Shown piece after piece: positions 19,474 to 28,573 of a stretch of DNA of 64,000 nt (position 1 is its first letter; the number at the start of each line of letters is the position of its first letter). The stretch spans positions 169,793-233,792 of the forward strand of contig KI543227.1 of assembly GCA_000496235.1 (NCBI GenBank), read 5' to 3'. Under the pieces are notes generated by a model, which was not told the DNA's origin, made no database searches, and saw only the letters and a program-made list of their open reading frames with translations. Source of the DNA: an uncultured archaeon A07HR60. Lineage in GTDB: Archaea; Halobacteriota; Halobacteria; Halobacteriales; Haloferacaceae. The translations under genes were made by a program, and so were the position numbers.

Positions 19474-19932
19474 TTATGCCGGGTTTTTCCTGGAAAGGTC
19501 GCTGCCGCAAATCGGACAGCGCGGTTTGTTCTCGTCGAACTCACGGCCACAGCCCGCACACTGGAAGCGCCACTCACGTTCCTCGGTGATACCATCGCGG
19601 GCGATCACCTGCACACTGACGTCGAGTCGCTCCGCCACATTCTGCATCGCGTAGTCGTCCGACACCAGTGTGCCGTCGAGTTCGAATGCAGCCGCCAGGA
19701 GCCGCGTGTCAGTTGGTGACAACTCCGCAGCGTCGCCGGTCTCGGTGGCTGCTCGCTGGATCCGCTCGACAGTCTCTTCGGCCGGCATATGGATGTGCAT
19801 CCCCGCCCCTTCCATCGCGTCGAACCGATAGGCGTGTTCTCCCTCAAGTTCTTCTTCGACCATCGGAATCGAAGCCGTCGGCTCGTCGGTGTGATACTCG
19901 TGGATGAACGCGGAGCTGTCGAGTATATGCAT
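19474..19932 (-). CDS. Nob1-like endoribonuclease (PIN domain plus zinc ribbon)
   Basis: MHILDSSAFIHEY...SPTDTRLLAAAFEL...VSDDYAMQN...CAGCGREFDENKPRCPICGSDL. Confidence 0.92.
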   Translation of the reverse strand: MHILDSSAFIHEYHTDEPTASIPMVEEELEGEHAYRFDAMEGAGMHIHMPAEETVERIQRAATETGDAAELSPTDTRLLAAAFELDGTLVSDDYAMQNVAERLDVSVQVIARDGITEEREWRFQCAGCGREFDENKPRCPICGSDLSRKNPA

Positions 19933-20177
19933 TACCGTTCGACAACAATGTAGTCTTTTACCGCCCGAACCGTCCTGACAGGAACTTGAAAGTGGCCAGC
20001 GTCATCGCGGTCGTATCCAACGCGGTCGGCGTCGATCTGCTCGTGTGGGGTCACCAACAGGTGCGAGAGAGACCCCGACTTGAGATCCATCGAAATGTTG
20101 TACAAGTCACCCAGCTCTGTCCCGTTCGACCCCATGACGGCCTTCCCCGAGAGGTTTTCAGCGAGTATATCTACCAT
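19932..20177 (-). CDS. PRC-barrel domain protein
   Basis: MVDILAENLSGKAVMGSNGTELGDLYNISMDLKSGSLSHLLV..; stop overlaps the start of the Nob1-like gene. Confidence 0.88.
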   Translation of the reverse strand: MVDILAENLSGKAVMGSNGTELGDLYNISMDLKSGSLSHLLVTPHEQIDADRVGYDRDDAGHFQVPVRTVRAVKDYIVVER

Positions 20178-20576
20178 AACTCCGCTACTTGGGCGAACCA
20201 TAATAAACGCCACGGGCTGGCAGTGCGAGAGCGTGCCATTGCTCGCAGAATACGTCGCTTCCCATTGAGGCCGCTAGGCTATACTCGGGGGTACCGTCCG
20301 GGCTGTGGCACTGACGGACCACCGTGATGCAAAAACTGCGACGCAGTGAGACCCAAATCAGACAAACGACTCTCAAGATCACCGGCCGACAAGTCAGGTC
20401 CCGGTATATCTACTCTGGCGTGGTCATAGGGAGATCAGACTAGACTGGCATAGACCGGACCAGACTCTCACGTCGGTGTTCGTGCCGATTTTTCCGGGGT
20501 TACTGGGCCGTAGTGTGACTGACAGCGATAATATCTCCACGAGAGCTCATAAAAAATGGCGGCAGTCGTCAGGCCG

Positions 20577-22304
20577 TCAGAACACGCCGCCGAACAGCAC
20601 GTAACTGAACAGCAGCGCTAACAGCCCGACGCCGGATGAGTAATACAGTAGTGGGATCAGATTCAGCCGCATGACACGACCCTCCTGTCCAACGAGACCG
20701 ACCGTCGCCAACGCAGCGACCAGGTTGTGAATCGCGACGAGATTCCCGATAGCACCACCCACGGCTTGCGCGCCGACGATGATCGTGCGGGGCAGACCCA
20801 GTTGGGTTGCGGCCTCAAACTGGAATGCACCGAACGTGATGTTCGAAACGGTGTTTGACCCGGCCATAGCGGCGCCGAGGGCACCGATTAGTGCGGCGAC
20901 GGCCGGATACGCGACACCGAGCGTGTCGGCGGTTGTCTGCGCGAGCAGGACAATCATACTCCCGACATCGGGAGCGCCTGGGTGAGACCCGGACTGAAGC
21001 ATCACTTGAACCATCGCGATGACAAACACTAGCGCGATGAACGGTGACGCAATTTTTCGGACGGCCTCCTTCCAGGCTGCGCTAATCTCATCGCCCGACA
21101 TCCCGAAGATTGGAATCGCGATGACTGCGCTCATGATCAGCCAGAATCCAGGGACGTTCATCCACGCAAAACTCGGGCTGATAGGTGTCCCGAAGATTTC
21201 TGAGAAGCTGATGATGAATATGTCGCGATTGATGAAATTCGAGACTGGCCCGACGGCTCGGGTGACGACCAGGAGAACCACCAGCGCGACGTACGGCGAC
21301 CATGCCTTCAGCAGCGACATATCTCGAGTCGTGGTGCCGCCGTCGGTCATGTCGGTATCTGCGCCGGCTTGTCCTGGCTCGATCGACCCGACCCAGTGGT
21401 CAGCCCACTGGTCTCGCTCGGGGAAGTCCCACTCGTCTTCAGGTAGGAGATATCCCGCACGGAGAACGCTCACAACGATAGCGCCGCCAACCATCGACCC
21501 AATGAGTGACGGGAATTCGGCGGTGAAATACCACGCGGAAATCCAGTACGGCACGGCAAAAGAGATGCCCGCAAACAGACACAACGGTGCGACTTCGAAC
21601 GCCGGTGCCAGTGACCGTTCATCTTGATCGCCAAAGAAGTACACGACCATTCCGACCGCGAACAGTGGCATCACGAACCCGATCAGCGCGTGATACGTTG
21701 CCGCCCAAGCGGCCACCTCTGTCGAGAAATTTTGCACCGTGAATCCGCCACCCTCGATCGCTTCTCGGGTGAAATCTGCATTCCCCAGCGGATTTTGAAT
21801 CCCAACCACAATCGGTGTTCCGACCGCTCCGTAAGTGACTGCAATGATATGCCCGATAATCGCCGCGACGACCGCCGCCAGTGCCGGGAAACCGAGTCCC
21901 AACAGCAACGGCGCTACGACGGCTGCCGGGGTTCCGAACCCAGCTGCGCCCTCGACAAATGTCGCCATGAAAAACGCAATTAGCACGATCTGCACACGGC
22001 GGTCATCACTAACCGCCGCGAATCCCTCGTTGATCCGGTCTAACGCACCAGCCTCCATCAGCGTGTACAGGAGCACGAGTGCACCGAAAACGATCCACAG
22101 AATCGTTATCGCGGTCATCACACCGTTGCCAGACGCGGCAAGCAGCCAGTTCACCGGCATGTCCCACGCAAAGAACCCAATCGCGACCGCCGCGGCCCAG
22201 GCGATTGGCATTGCACGGGTGGCTGGCCACAAGAATCCCACCAGCAAAACACCCGCAATCAGCAGTGGCAGCGCAGCAACCACAATATCAATACCAGACG
22301 TCAT
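20577..22304 (-). CDS. L-lactate permease (LctP family)
   Basis: 575-aa polytopic protein; AFFMATFVEGAAGFGTPAAVVAPLLLGLGFPALAAV and MAGSNTVSNITFGAFQFEAA are LctP signatures. Confidence 0.93.
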   Translation of the reverse strand: MTSGIDIVVAALPLLIAGVLLVGFLWPATRAMPIAWAAAVAIGFFAWDMPVNWLLAASGNGVMTAITILWIVFGALVLLYTLMEAGALDRINEGFAAVSDDRRVQIVLIAFFMATFVEGAAGFGTPAAVVAPLLLGLGFPALAAVVAAIIGHIIAVTYGAVGTPIVVGIQNPLGNADFTREAIEGGGFTVQNFSTEVAAWAATYHALIGFVMPLFAVGMVVYFFGDQDERSLAPAFEVAPLCLFAGISFAVPYWISAWYFTAEFPSLIGSMVGGAIVVSVLRAGYLLPEDEWDFPERDQWADHWVGSIEPGQAGADTDMTDGGTTTRDMSLLKAWSPYVALVVLLVVTRAVGPVSNFINRDIFIISFSEIFGTPISPSFAWMNVPGFWLIMSAVIAIPIFGMSGDEISAAWKEAVRKIASPFIALVFVIAMVQVMLQSGSHPGAPDVGSMIVLLAQTTADTLGVAYPAVAALIGALGAAMAGSNTVSNITFGAFQFEAATQLGLPRTIIVGAQAVGGAIGNLVAIHNLVAALATVGLVGQEGRVMRLNLIPLLYYSSGVGLLALLFSYVLFGGVF

Positions 22305-23096
22305 TCTGTTCCTCCTCGGTTAGTCTCGTCAATGTGAAAATAGCGCCGACTCGCTCGGTAACTTGTCAGTGTCATCCGACGCACGAATGACTCAGTTCTA
22401 CCTTAATAAACATTAAGATTTAACATTCTGTTGGGTATTAGTAGTTTGATATTTATGAAGTAACAAAGTTAATTAACATCTTCATCGGGACTGTTCATCT
22501 TGGACGCTCCATCGGCAGCCGGGGGGTCCCGCGTCAGTCACTGGTGTGGTCCACATAGCCAGTTAGCGGGCTAGACCGGGCACATCGCTAGCTTGAAAGC
22601 CGGACACTTACCAACGGAGAGAGACGAATATTACGCGGCTTGGTCTCAAGATAGTCCACACCTGAAGGGGCGCGATTCGATATCGGGTATCTTCACCGAG
22701 TGACCGTGACCAAGACCACCGAGACACTCCGCCGTCATGACGCTGTGTTCGGCTTCAGTTGTGGTGGACGCACACTGCGAGGGTTCTCGCGTCAGTATCG
22801 GAGATGTACGAGTGAACACGATCGGTATCGTGAAGCCCGGATACTGAGACCGCCTTTCGGATCTTCGTCCGGTGACGGCACGCTTCAACCGAGTTTCAAA
22901 GAGGGCTTGATCGAACCGTACGATCACCAATTGCACCCACAATCGAAACACTCCACGTCAACTCTGTGCCGTCCTCGAACAGGTGTCTCGGCACACTGTC
23001 GAAGACCCCGTCCAGACCCGCAACCGAGCCGTCCTGAAAGGTTTAACTGCGCCGCTGGCGTCACTTTTGACAGACACCTTCTTTGGGGTGAGACCA

Positions 23097-24947
23097 ATGA
23101 CGAACGACCAATCGCAATCTGATGATCTAGCGCTGGAAACTGATGCTGGGGTCGACGCTGCCACCTCGTCAGGACTTCGTACACCGATCGTTGCGGTTCT
23201 CGGTCACGTCGATCACGGCAAAACCAGTCTGCTGGACGAGATCCGTGGGTCTGCAGTCAGCGACGGCGAATCAGGCGCCATCACTCAACACATCGGCGCG
23301 ACGGCAGTGCCACTTGAGACGATCTCTTCGATCGCCGGCGAACTGGTCAACCCCGATGACTTCGACTTACCTGGACTGTTATTCATCGACACCCCCGGCC
23401 ACCACTCGTTTTCGACGCTGCGGTCACGCGGCGGCGCGCTCGCGGATATCGCGATCCTGGTGGTTGACGTCAACGACGGGTTCCAGCCTCAGACCGAGGA
23501 GGCGATCGATATTCTTCAGCGAACGGGAACTCCGTTTGTCGTCGCTGCGAACAAAGTCGACACCACGCCTGGCTGGAATCCACAGGAAGGAGACCCGATT
23601 CGGCAGAGTTACGAGAGTCAGTCTGACCGGGCTCGCGAGCGATTAGACGAGAATCTCTACCAGATCATCGGTGATTTGTCCGATGCAAACTTTTCTGCAG
23701 ACCTCTACTGGCGGGTCACTGACTTCCAGAAGAATATCGGTGTCGTCCCCGTCTCCGCCATGACCAGCGAAGGGGTCCCGGACGTGCTCACGGTTCTGAT
23801 GGGTCTTTCACAGCGGTTCATGAAGTCAGAAATGGAGGTGGACGCCTCCGGGGCCGGCGTGGCCACCGTGCTAGAAGTGGTCGAAGAGCGCGGGTTCGGC
23901 GCCACCCTCGATGCCGTCATGTACGACGGTGTCGTCAAAGAAGGAGACACCATCGTCGTGGGCGGGGTGAACGAGCCGGTTGTGACCGAGGTGCGGGCAT
24001 TGTTGCAGCCACGAGAGTTGGCTGAGATACGGACCGAACAGCAGTTCCAGCGAGTCGATCAGGTCGCAGCTGCGGCCGGTGTGAAAATCGCTGCGCCTGA
24101 CCTGGACGACGCCATGGCAGGTGCGCCGGTGCGGGTCGTCCGGCACCCAGAGCGGGATTTGGATCGCGTCATCGAAGAAGTCAAAGCCGAACTCGCGCAG
24201 CTGGAAGTTGAAACCGAGGATGAAGGTGTCGTCGTGAAGGCAGATACCCTGGGGTCGCTGGAGGCCATGGCGACCGCGCTCAAAGAAGCCGAAGTGCCAA
24301 TCCTCCGCGCAGAGGTGGGCGATGTTGCTCCCAGAGACGTGGCGATTGCGGAGACGGCTAACGAGGAGGAACATGAGGCCATTCTCGGATTCAACGTTGA
24401 TGTTCTCTCGGACGCCGAGTCTGATCTGGAAGCGACGACCGTCCAGTTGTTTGACGACGATGTCATATACCAACTCGTCGATGACTACGAGTCGTACGTT
24501 CAAGAGCAGAAACGCGCCCAACAGGAGACGGTGCTAGACAAGATCGTCCGACCCGCCCACGTCCGTATCCTCGACGATCACACGTTCAGACAGTCCGATC
24601 CCGCTGTGGTGGGTGTCGAAGTGCTCTCAGGGACGCTCCAGAACAATCGTAACGTTGCCGTCTTCGAGAACAGCCAAACCGAGCGCGTGGGCAATCTCTC
24701 GGGAATCCAGCAACAGGGCGATGATGTGGACGAAGCGCGCAAGGGAACCCGCGTGAGTATCGCTATCGACGGCCCCACTGTCGGTCGTGATATCGTCGAA
24801 GGCGACGAACTCTGGACGGAGATCCCAGAAAAACACGCGAAAATCCTCGAACAAGAACTCTCCACTGAAATCCGCGTTGACGAACTCGAGACACTCAACG
24901 CGTATCTGGACGAGCGGCGGAATCGTGATCCCTTCTGGGGGAAGTAG
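23097..24947 (+). CDS. infB: Translation initiation factor aIF5B (IF-2)
   Basis: VAVLGHVDHGKTSLLDEIR, FIDTPGHHSFSTLRSRGG, AANKVDTTPGW; C-terminal EEGDEL-type region. ATG at 23097 preferred. Confidence 0.95.
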   Translation: MTNDQSQSDDLALETDAGVDAATSSGLRTPIVAVLGHVDHGKTSLLDEIRGSAVSDGESGAITQHIGATAVPLETISSIAGELVNPDDFDLPGLLFIDTPGHHSFSTLRSRGGALADIAILVVDVNDGFQPQTEEAIDILQRTGTPFVVAANKVDTTPGWNPQEGDPIRQSYESQSDRARERLDENLYQIIGDLSDANFSADLYWRVTDFQKNIGVVPVSAMTSEGVPDVLTVLMGLSQRFMKSEMEVDASGAGVATVLEVVEERGFGATLDAVMYDGVVKEGDTIVVGGVNEPVVTEVRALLQPRELAEIRTEQQFQRVDQVAAAAGVKIAAPDLDDAMAGAPVRVVRHPERDLDRVIEEVKAELAQLEVETEDEGVVVKADTLGSLEAMATALKEAEVPILRAEVGDVAPRDVAIAETANEEEHEAILGFNVDVLSDAESDLEATTVQLFDDDVIYQLVDDYESYVQEQKRAQQETVLDKIVRPAHVRILDDHTFRQSDPAVVGVEVLSGTLQNNRNVAVFENSQTERVGNLSGIQQQGDDVDEARKGTRVSIAIDGPTVGRDIVEGDELWTEIPEKHAKILEQELSTEIRVDELETLNAYLDERRNRDPFWGK

Positions 24948-24950
24948 CCA

Positions 24951-25388
24951 TTGACCTCCTCCCGCGCCTGAAGACGCGGGAATCCCGCCACTGGATTTCA
25001 GGCCGAGCGTTCGCCCGACCCTCCGGTTTCAAGACGCATCCGTCCCACGCGTCGCCTGCTGGGTGTCAGCATTGGCGTGGCTGTCTTGCGGGGCGGTCAA
25101 ACGCCCCCCATCCTCAGTCGAGTCATTGCCATTCGTGTGTTCTCTTGAATGGCTCTCTCCGCTGCGGTAGCGGTCTGCGATGGTTATCGCCCCGTTCACG
25201 TCCGCTTGGTACTCGCCCACCCAGCAGGCGTCGTTTGTACAGTTGAACGTTGCCTATCGCCGGCGATACCACTGGTCTCGAGCACGTCCCTGCGTAGAAG
25301 GTCTCAATTCCAGTTCCGTGTTAGTGACCGGCTGGACGCTGTCACCGAGGTGGGCAAACACAGAGTATCATACCAGATGCTATGCAGG
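24951..25388 (-). mobile_element. Truncated IS200/IS605 tnpB element remnant (right end plus TnpB C-terminus); distal boundary tentative
   Basis: Minus-strand frame ATFNCTNDACWVGEYQADVNGAITIADRYRSGESHSREHTNGN... is a TnpB zinc-ribbon/RuvC-III tail without the rest of the protein. Right end is GGGATTCCCGCGTCTTCAGGCGCGGGAGGAGGTCAA (24951-24986). GTAA (TTAC on minus) at 25389-25392 is a candidate left border. Confidence 0.65.
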
Positions 25389-25478
25389 TAAGTTTCGAGA
25401 TAGTTGACAGCGAATCACGGCCACCGGGGCGGTGCTGACGAAGCGACCGGCACGTTCAGAAATAGACAGTCTGTGTGG

Positions 25479-25862
25479 CTACTTCGCCGTCGGTGTGAAG
25501 TCGTCACCGACTGCGGCCATCGTCTGCAGCGCCGCAGACGCGGCCAGACCCTTGGCGACTTCGTCGTGGTCGGCTTCGTCGACTCCAGTTTCCAGCTCCT
25601 CTAGATCTGGCGAGAATCCCGCCGACACTGGACGTCCGGCCGGAGGATTCACCGCAACAGTTGCTTCCGGGCCGTTCATGCCCTGAGATAGTTCCGACCC
25701 CACCGCGTAACTGTCTGGGAGATACGATTCCGTGCGTGAGACAATCCCCGCGACGGCACTCCGAAGAGCGCTTTCTTGTTCCGACGAGAGGTCAACCTCC
25801 TTGGGAGACTGCCCTGGGGAGGTTACGCCTGGCGCACCTGCGTAAGGATTGTTGCCGTTCAT
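25479..25862 (-). CDS. Conserved haloarchaeal protein (DUF5811-like)
   Basis: MNGNNPYAGAPGVTSPGQSPKEVDLSSEQESALRSAVAGIVSRTESYLPDSYAVGSELSQGMNGPEATVAVNPPAGRPVSAGF. Confidence 0.75.
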   Translation of the reverse strand: MNGNNPYAGAPGVTSPGQSPKEVDLSSEQESALRSAVAGIVSRTESYLPDSYAVGSELSQGMNGPEATVAVNPPAGRPVSAGFSPDLEELETGVDEADHDEVAKGLAASAALQTMAAVGDDFTPTAK

Positions 25863-25963
25863 GTAGACTACTATTCGTACGACTGACTTGAATAAAAAGC
25901 CGTCGGCAGCACTGATCGTCGGCTCTGTGGGCCTTCGATTATTACCGTCCAGGAGCATTCACA

Positions 25964-25988
25964 AGACGAGACGAGACGAGACGAGACG
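25964..25988. repeat. Pentanucleotide tandem repeat (AGACG)5
   Basis: Direct reading: AGACGAGACGAGACGAGACGAGACG. Confidence 0.9.
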
Positions 25989-26090
25989 CGGAGATGTATA
26001 CGGGGTCAGTCAGACTCACACCCGAGGCGAGGTCAGCCCCCACTACCGGCGGGGTGTCGAGAGCGGGCCAGTAGAGGGTACCAGCGATAC

Positions 26091-26570
26091 TCAAAAGATC
26101 GGAGCACTTTCTCCGTAGATCCCAGCGACGACCGCCACATGGTACTGGTCAGGGTGTGGTGCTGACTCGGCGAACGCCACCCCTCGATCGGGCAATGAAA
26201 CGTCGCGCCGTTGAACAATGTCGTCTAGTCCATCTTGGAGTTCGTCCTCAATCGCGTCGGCGTTGATGCCGGCAGCTTCGTAGAAGACACCGTATTCGGG
26301 GCCTGTCGCCCAGCCTAGCGCTGCTGCGATGGCTCGGTCGGTCCCGGGCTCAGCCGTCGCCCGGGCCTGCACGACTGTAAGTGTCTGGCCGGCTGGCCCG
26401 AGTGCCGGCGCTGTCCCAACCTTTTCAACGGTCGCTGAAGCTGGGATCATTGAAGAGACGGTCACGAGATTGTAGTTGTGGATTCCAGCTGCTTCGAGCG
26501 CGTCGTCGTACGCGGCAGTAGCTGTCGGTCCTGTGCCGGTACCCGCTACAACCCGGATGGAATCCATCAC
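26091..26570 (-). CDS. Pyruvoyl-dependent arginine decarboxylase
   Basis: MDSIRVVAGTGTGPTATAAYDDALEAAGIHNYNLVTVSSMIPASA (Ser-Ser self-cleavage site) ... ALGWATGPEYGVFYEAAG. Confidence 0.88.
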   Translation of the reverse strand: MMDSIRVVAGTGTGPTATAAYDDALEAAGIHNYNLVTVSSMIPASATVEKVGTAPALGPAGQTLTVVQARATAEPGTDRAIAAALGWATGPEYGVFYEAAGINADAIEDELQDGLDDIVQRRDVSLPDRGVAFAESAPHPDQYHVAVVAGIYGESAPIF

Positions 26571-26869
26571 TCTGACAACGGGTAGCTGTCCGCTAATCAG
26601 TTTCGAACTTTACAGTTCGAGACAGCCGTGTCACTGGCTCAGCTTTCTCGCTCGGCTGCGAGTTGATCTCACGGCGGCGAATGACACCCCGGGCCGCGCC
26701 CAGGCTCTCCAAACTAGACGATACTCGTGAGAGACCCAAACGATTCACACGCGGCTATGACTCGCTCGGACAGGTTGGCATGAGAACTGACCAGCCAACG
26801 GGGTGAGAACGCGGCGGTACAGAGTTGACAGGGCGTCAACCGGACGCCCCGAAAAGGCTGTCTGCGCGA

Positions 26870-28096
26870 CTAGTACTGATAGTCAATGACAGCGTCGAGA
26901 TCGTCGTCCGTTTTCTCGAGTTTCTCGCTGGCGCTCTCGAAGTCTTCCTCTTCGACGGCAGACCGACCGTCTCGGATCGCGAACATCCCAGCCTCGGTCG
27001 CGAGTGACGCGATATCGGCTCCCGAGTAGTCGTCGCCAAGGTCCCGGGCCACTTCTCCAAGGTCGACTGCGTCGGAGATGTTCATATCCTCGGTGTGGAT
27101 CTCGAGGATTTGCTCACGACCTTCGTCGTTCGGCTTAGGCACCTCGATGAGGCGATCGAATCGACCAGGTCGGAGAATCGCCTCGTCGAGCATATCGTAC
27201 CGGTTGGTGGCGGCCATAATACGCACTTCACCGCGATCGTCGAAGCCGTCCATCTCCGAGAGCAACTGCATCATCGTCCGCTGAACTTCTGCGTCACCGG
27301 ATGTTTTCGAATCGGTCCGCGTCGTCGCGACGGCGTCGATCTCGTCAATGAAGATGACGGCAGGTTCGCGTTCGCCAGCGAGTTCGAACAGATCCCGCAC
27401 AAGTCGAGCACCTTCGCCGATGAACTTCCGCACCAGCTCCGAGCCGGCCATCTTGATGAAGGTAGCGTCGGTTTGGTTGGCGACAGCCCTGGCGAGCATG
27501 GTTTTCCCAGTCCCCGGTGGACCGTGGAGCAAGACCCCGCTCGGCGGGTCAACACCGACTTCCTGGAACATTTGGGGGTCTTTCAGCGGATCTTCGACGG
27601 CTTCTCGGACCTCCCGGACCTGGTCGCTGATCCCACCAATATCGTCGTAGACGACATCTGGCGATTCCGTGATTTCCATGGCTTGCGCGCGGGCGTCGGT
27701 CTCGTCGTCGAGCAGCGCCTGCACGGCAAACGAGTCGTTGATCGCGACACGGTCGCCCGGTTCGAGTTTCTTCTCGACCCGGGTCGACGGCTCTGTCAGT
27801 ACCTCTTGATTGTTCCCGTGCTGTTTGATGACAACACCGTCGTCAGTCATCTCCTCTACCGAGGCGATATACAGTGACGAGGTCTTGAGCACCTCGTTTT
27901 CTCGCTTGAGCTTGTCGACATCATCTCGTAACTCTTCTCGCCTGGATTCCGCCTCGATAATCCTATCGTCAAGTTCGTCGTTAACTTGCAGGATGCGGTC
28001 GTAGTGCTGCCGGATGGCCTCGAGTCGCTCTGCCTCACTCATGTCTGGATCGAGATCAAGACGAGGCCGGTCGGGAAGCGAAGGACTCCGTGACAT
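26870..28096 (-). CDS. pan: Proteasome-activating nucleotidase (PAN AAA+ ATPase)
   Basis: Coiled-coil N-terminus, VYDDIGGISDQVREVREAVE, GPPGTGKTMLARAVAN, FIDEIDAV, C-terminal tyrosine (VIDYQY; HbYX-like). Confidence 0.96.
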   Translation of the reverse strand: MSRSPSLPDRPRLDLDPDMSEAERLEAIRQHYDRILQVNDELDDRIIEAESRREELRDDVDKLKRENEVLKTSSLYIASVEEMTDDGVVIKQHGNNQEVLTEPSTRVEKKLEPGDRVAINDSFAVQALLDDETDARAQAMEITESPDVVYDDIGGISDQVREVREAVEDPLKDPQMFQEVGVDPPSGVLLHGPPGTGKTMLARAVANQTDATFIKMAGSELVRKFIGEGARLVRDLFELAGEREPAVIFIDEIDAVATTRTDSKTSGDAEVQRTMMQLLSEMDGFDDRGEVRIMAATNRYDMLDEAILRPGRFDRLIEVPKPNDEGREQILEIHTEDMNISDAVDLGEVARDLGDDYSGADIASLATEAGMFAIRDGRSAVEEEDFESASEKLEKTDDDLDAVIDYQY

Positions 28097-28525
28097 TCCT
28101 TATTCATTCTAAATAGGGGAGCCTAAATGGGCCTTTGGGTCCCGGCTCACTCTGTCACGGCCAACAGGGGTTGTGAACTGGTCCGCGCCACCACCGAGGC
28201 CCGACATCTGACTCACAGAGTAGCGGGTACTCGCATGCCAGGAGACGACGCGTTCAGACCAGGCGAGACTGACCTGTTCCCTGCATCTGTGCTGTTTCGA
28301 CGGAATACATGCCAGTCCGTCTGGAATTGGCGTTCAGGAGGACTCGGAGATGGTGGACAATCCAGCGTGTCGCATATGATTCTTGAATGCGTGTGCTTGG
28401 AGCATCTGAGCAATACGGAAAGATCAGAGCTGACCCGGCGGTTCGCAAGCCCTGGTCCGAACATTAAACCGCGTAGATCAAGCCAGAGTGACTGCTGACG
28501 GTGACGGACTCCCGACGGCTGTTAC

Positions 28526-28573
28526 GGAAATTCGAGACGAAAGCCTCGCCCTTCAGCGCGGGGAGGACCTCAA
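28526..28573 (+). mobile_element. 48-bp single-hairpin micro-element (palindrome-associated IS605-like), flush with the pepF stop codon
   Basis: TTAC(28522-28525)|GGAAATTCGAGACGAAAGCCTCGCCCTTCAGCGCGGGGAGGACCTCAA. Left half resembles the left ends at 11570 and 53004; last nucleotides match right-end tails AGGANNTCAA. Confidence 0.6.

Noticed and set aside
22646-23096. ORFs 22646..22951 (-) and 22700..23122 (+) upstream of infB
   Set aside because: Mutually overlapping, no recognisable motifs, composition not haloarchaeal-protein-like; treated as non-coding.
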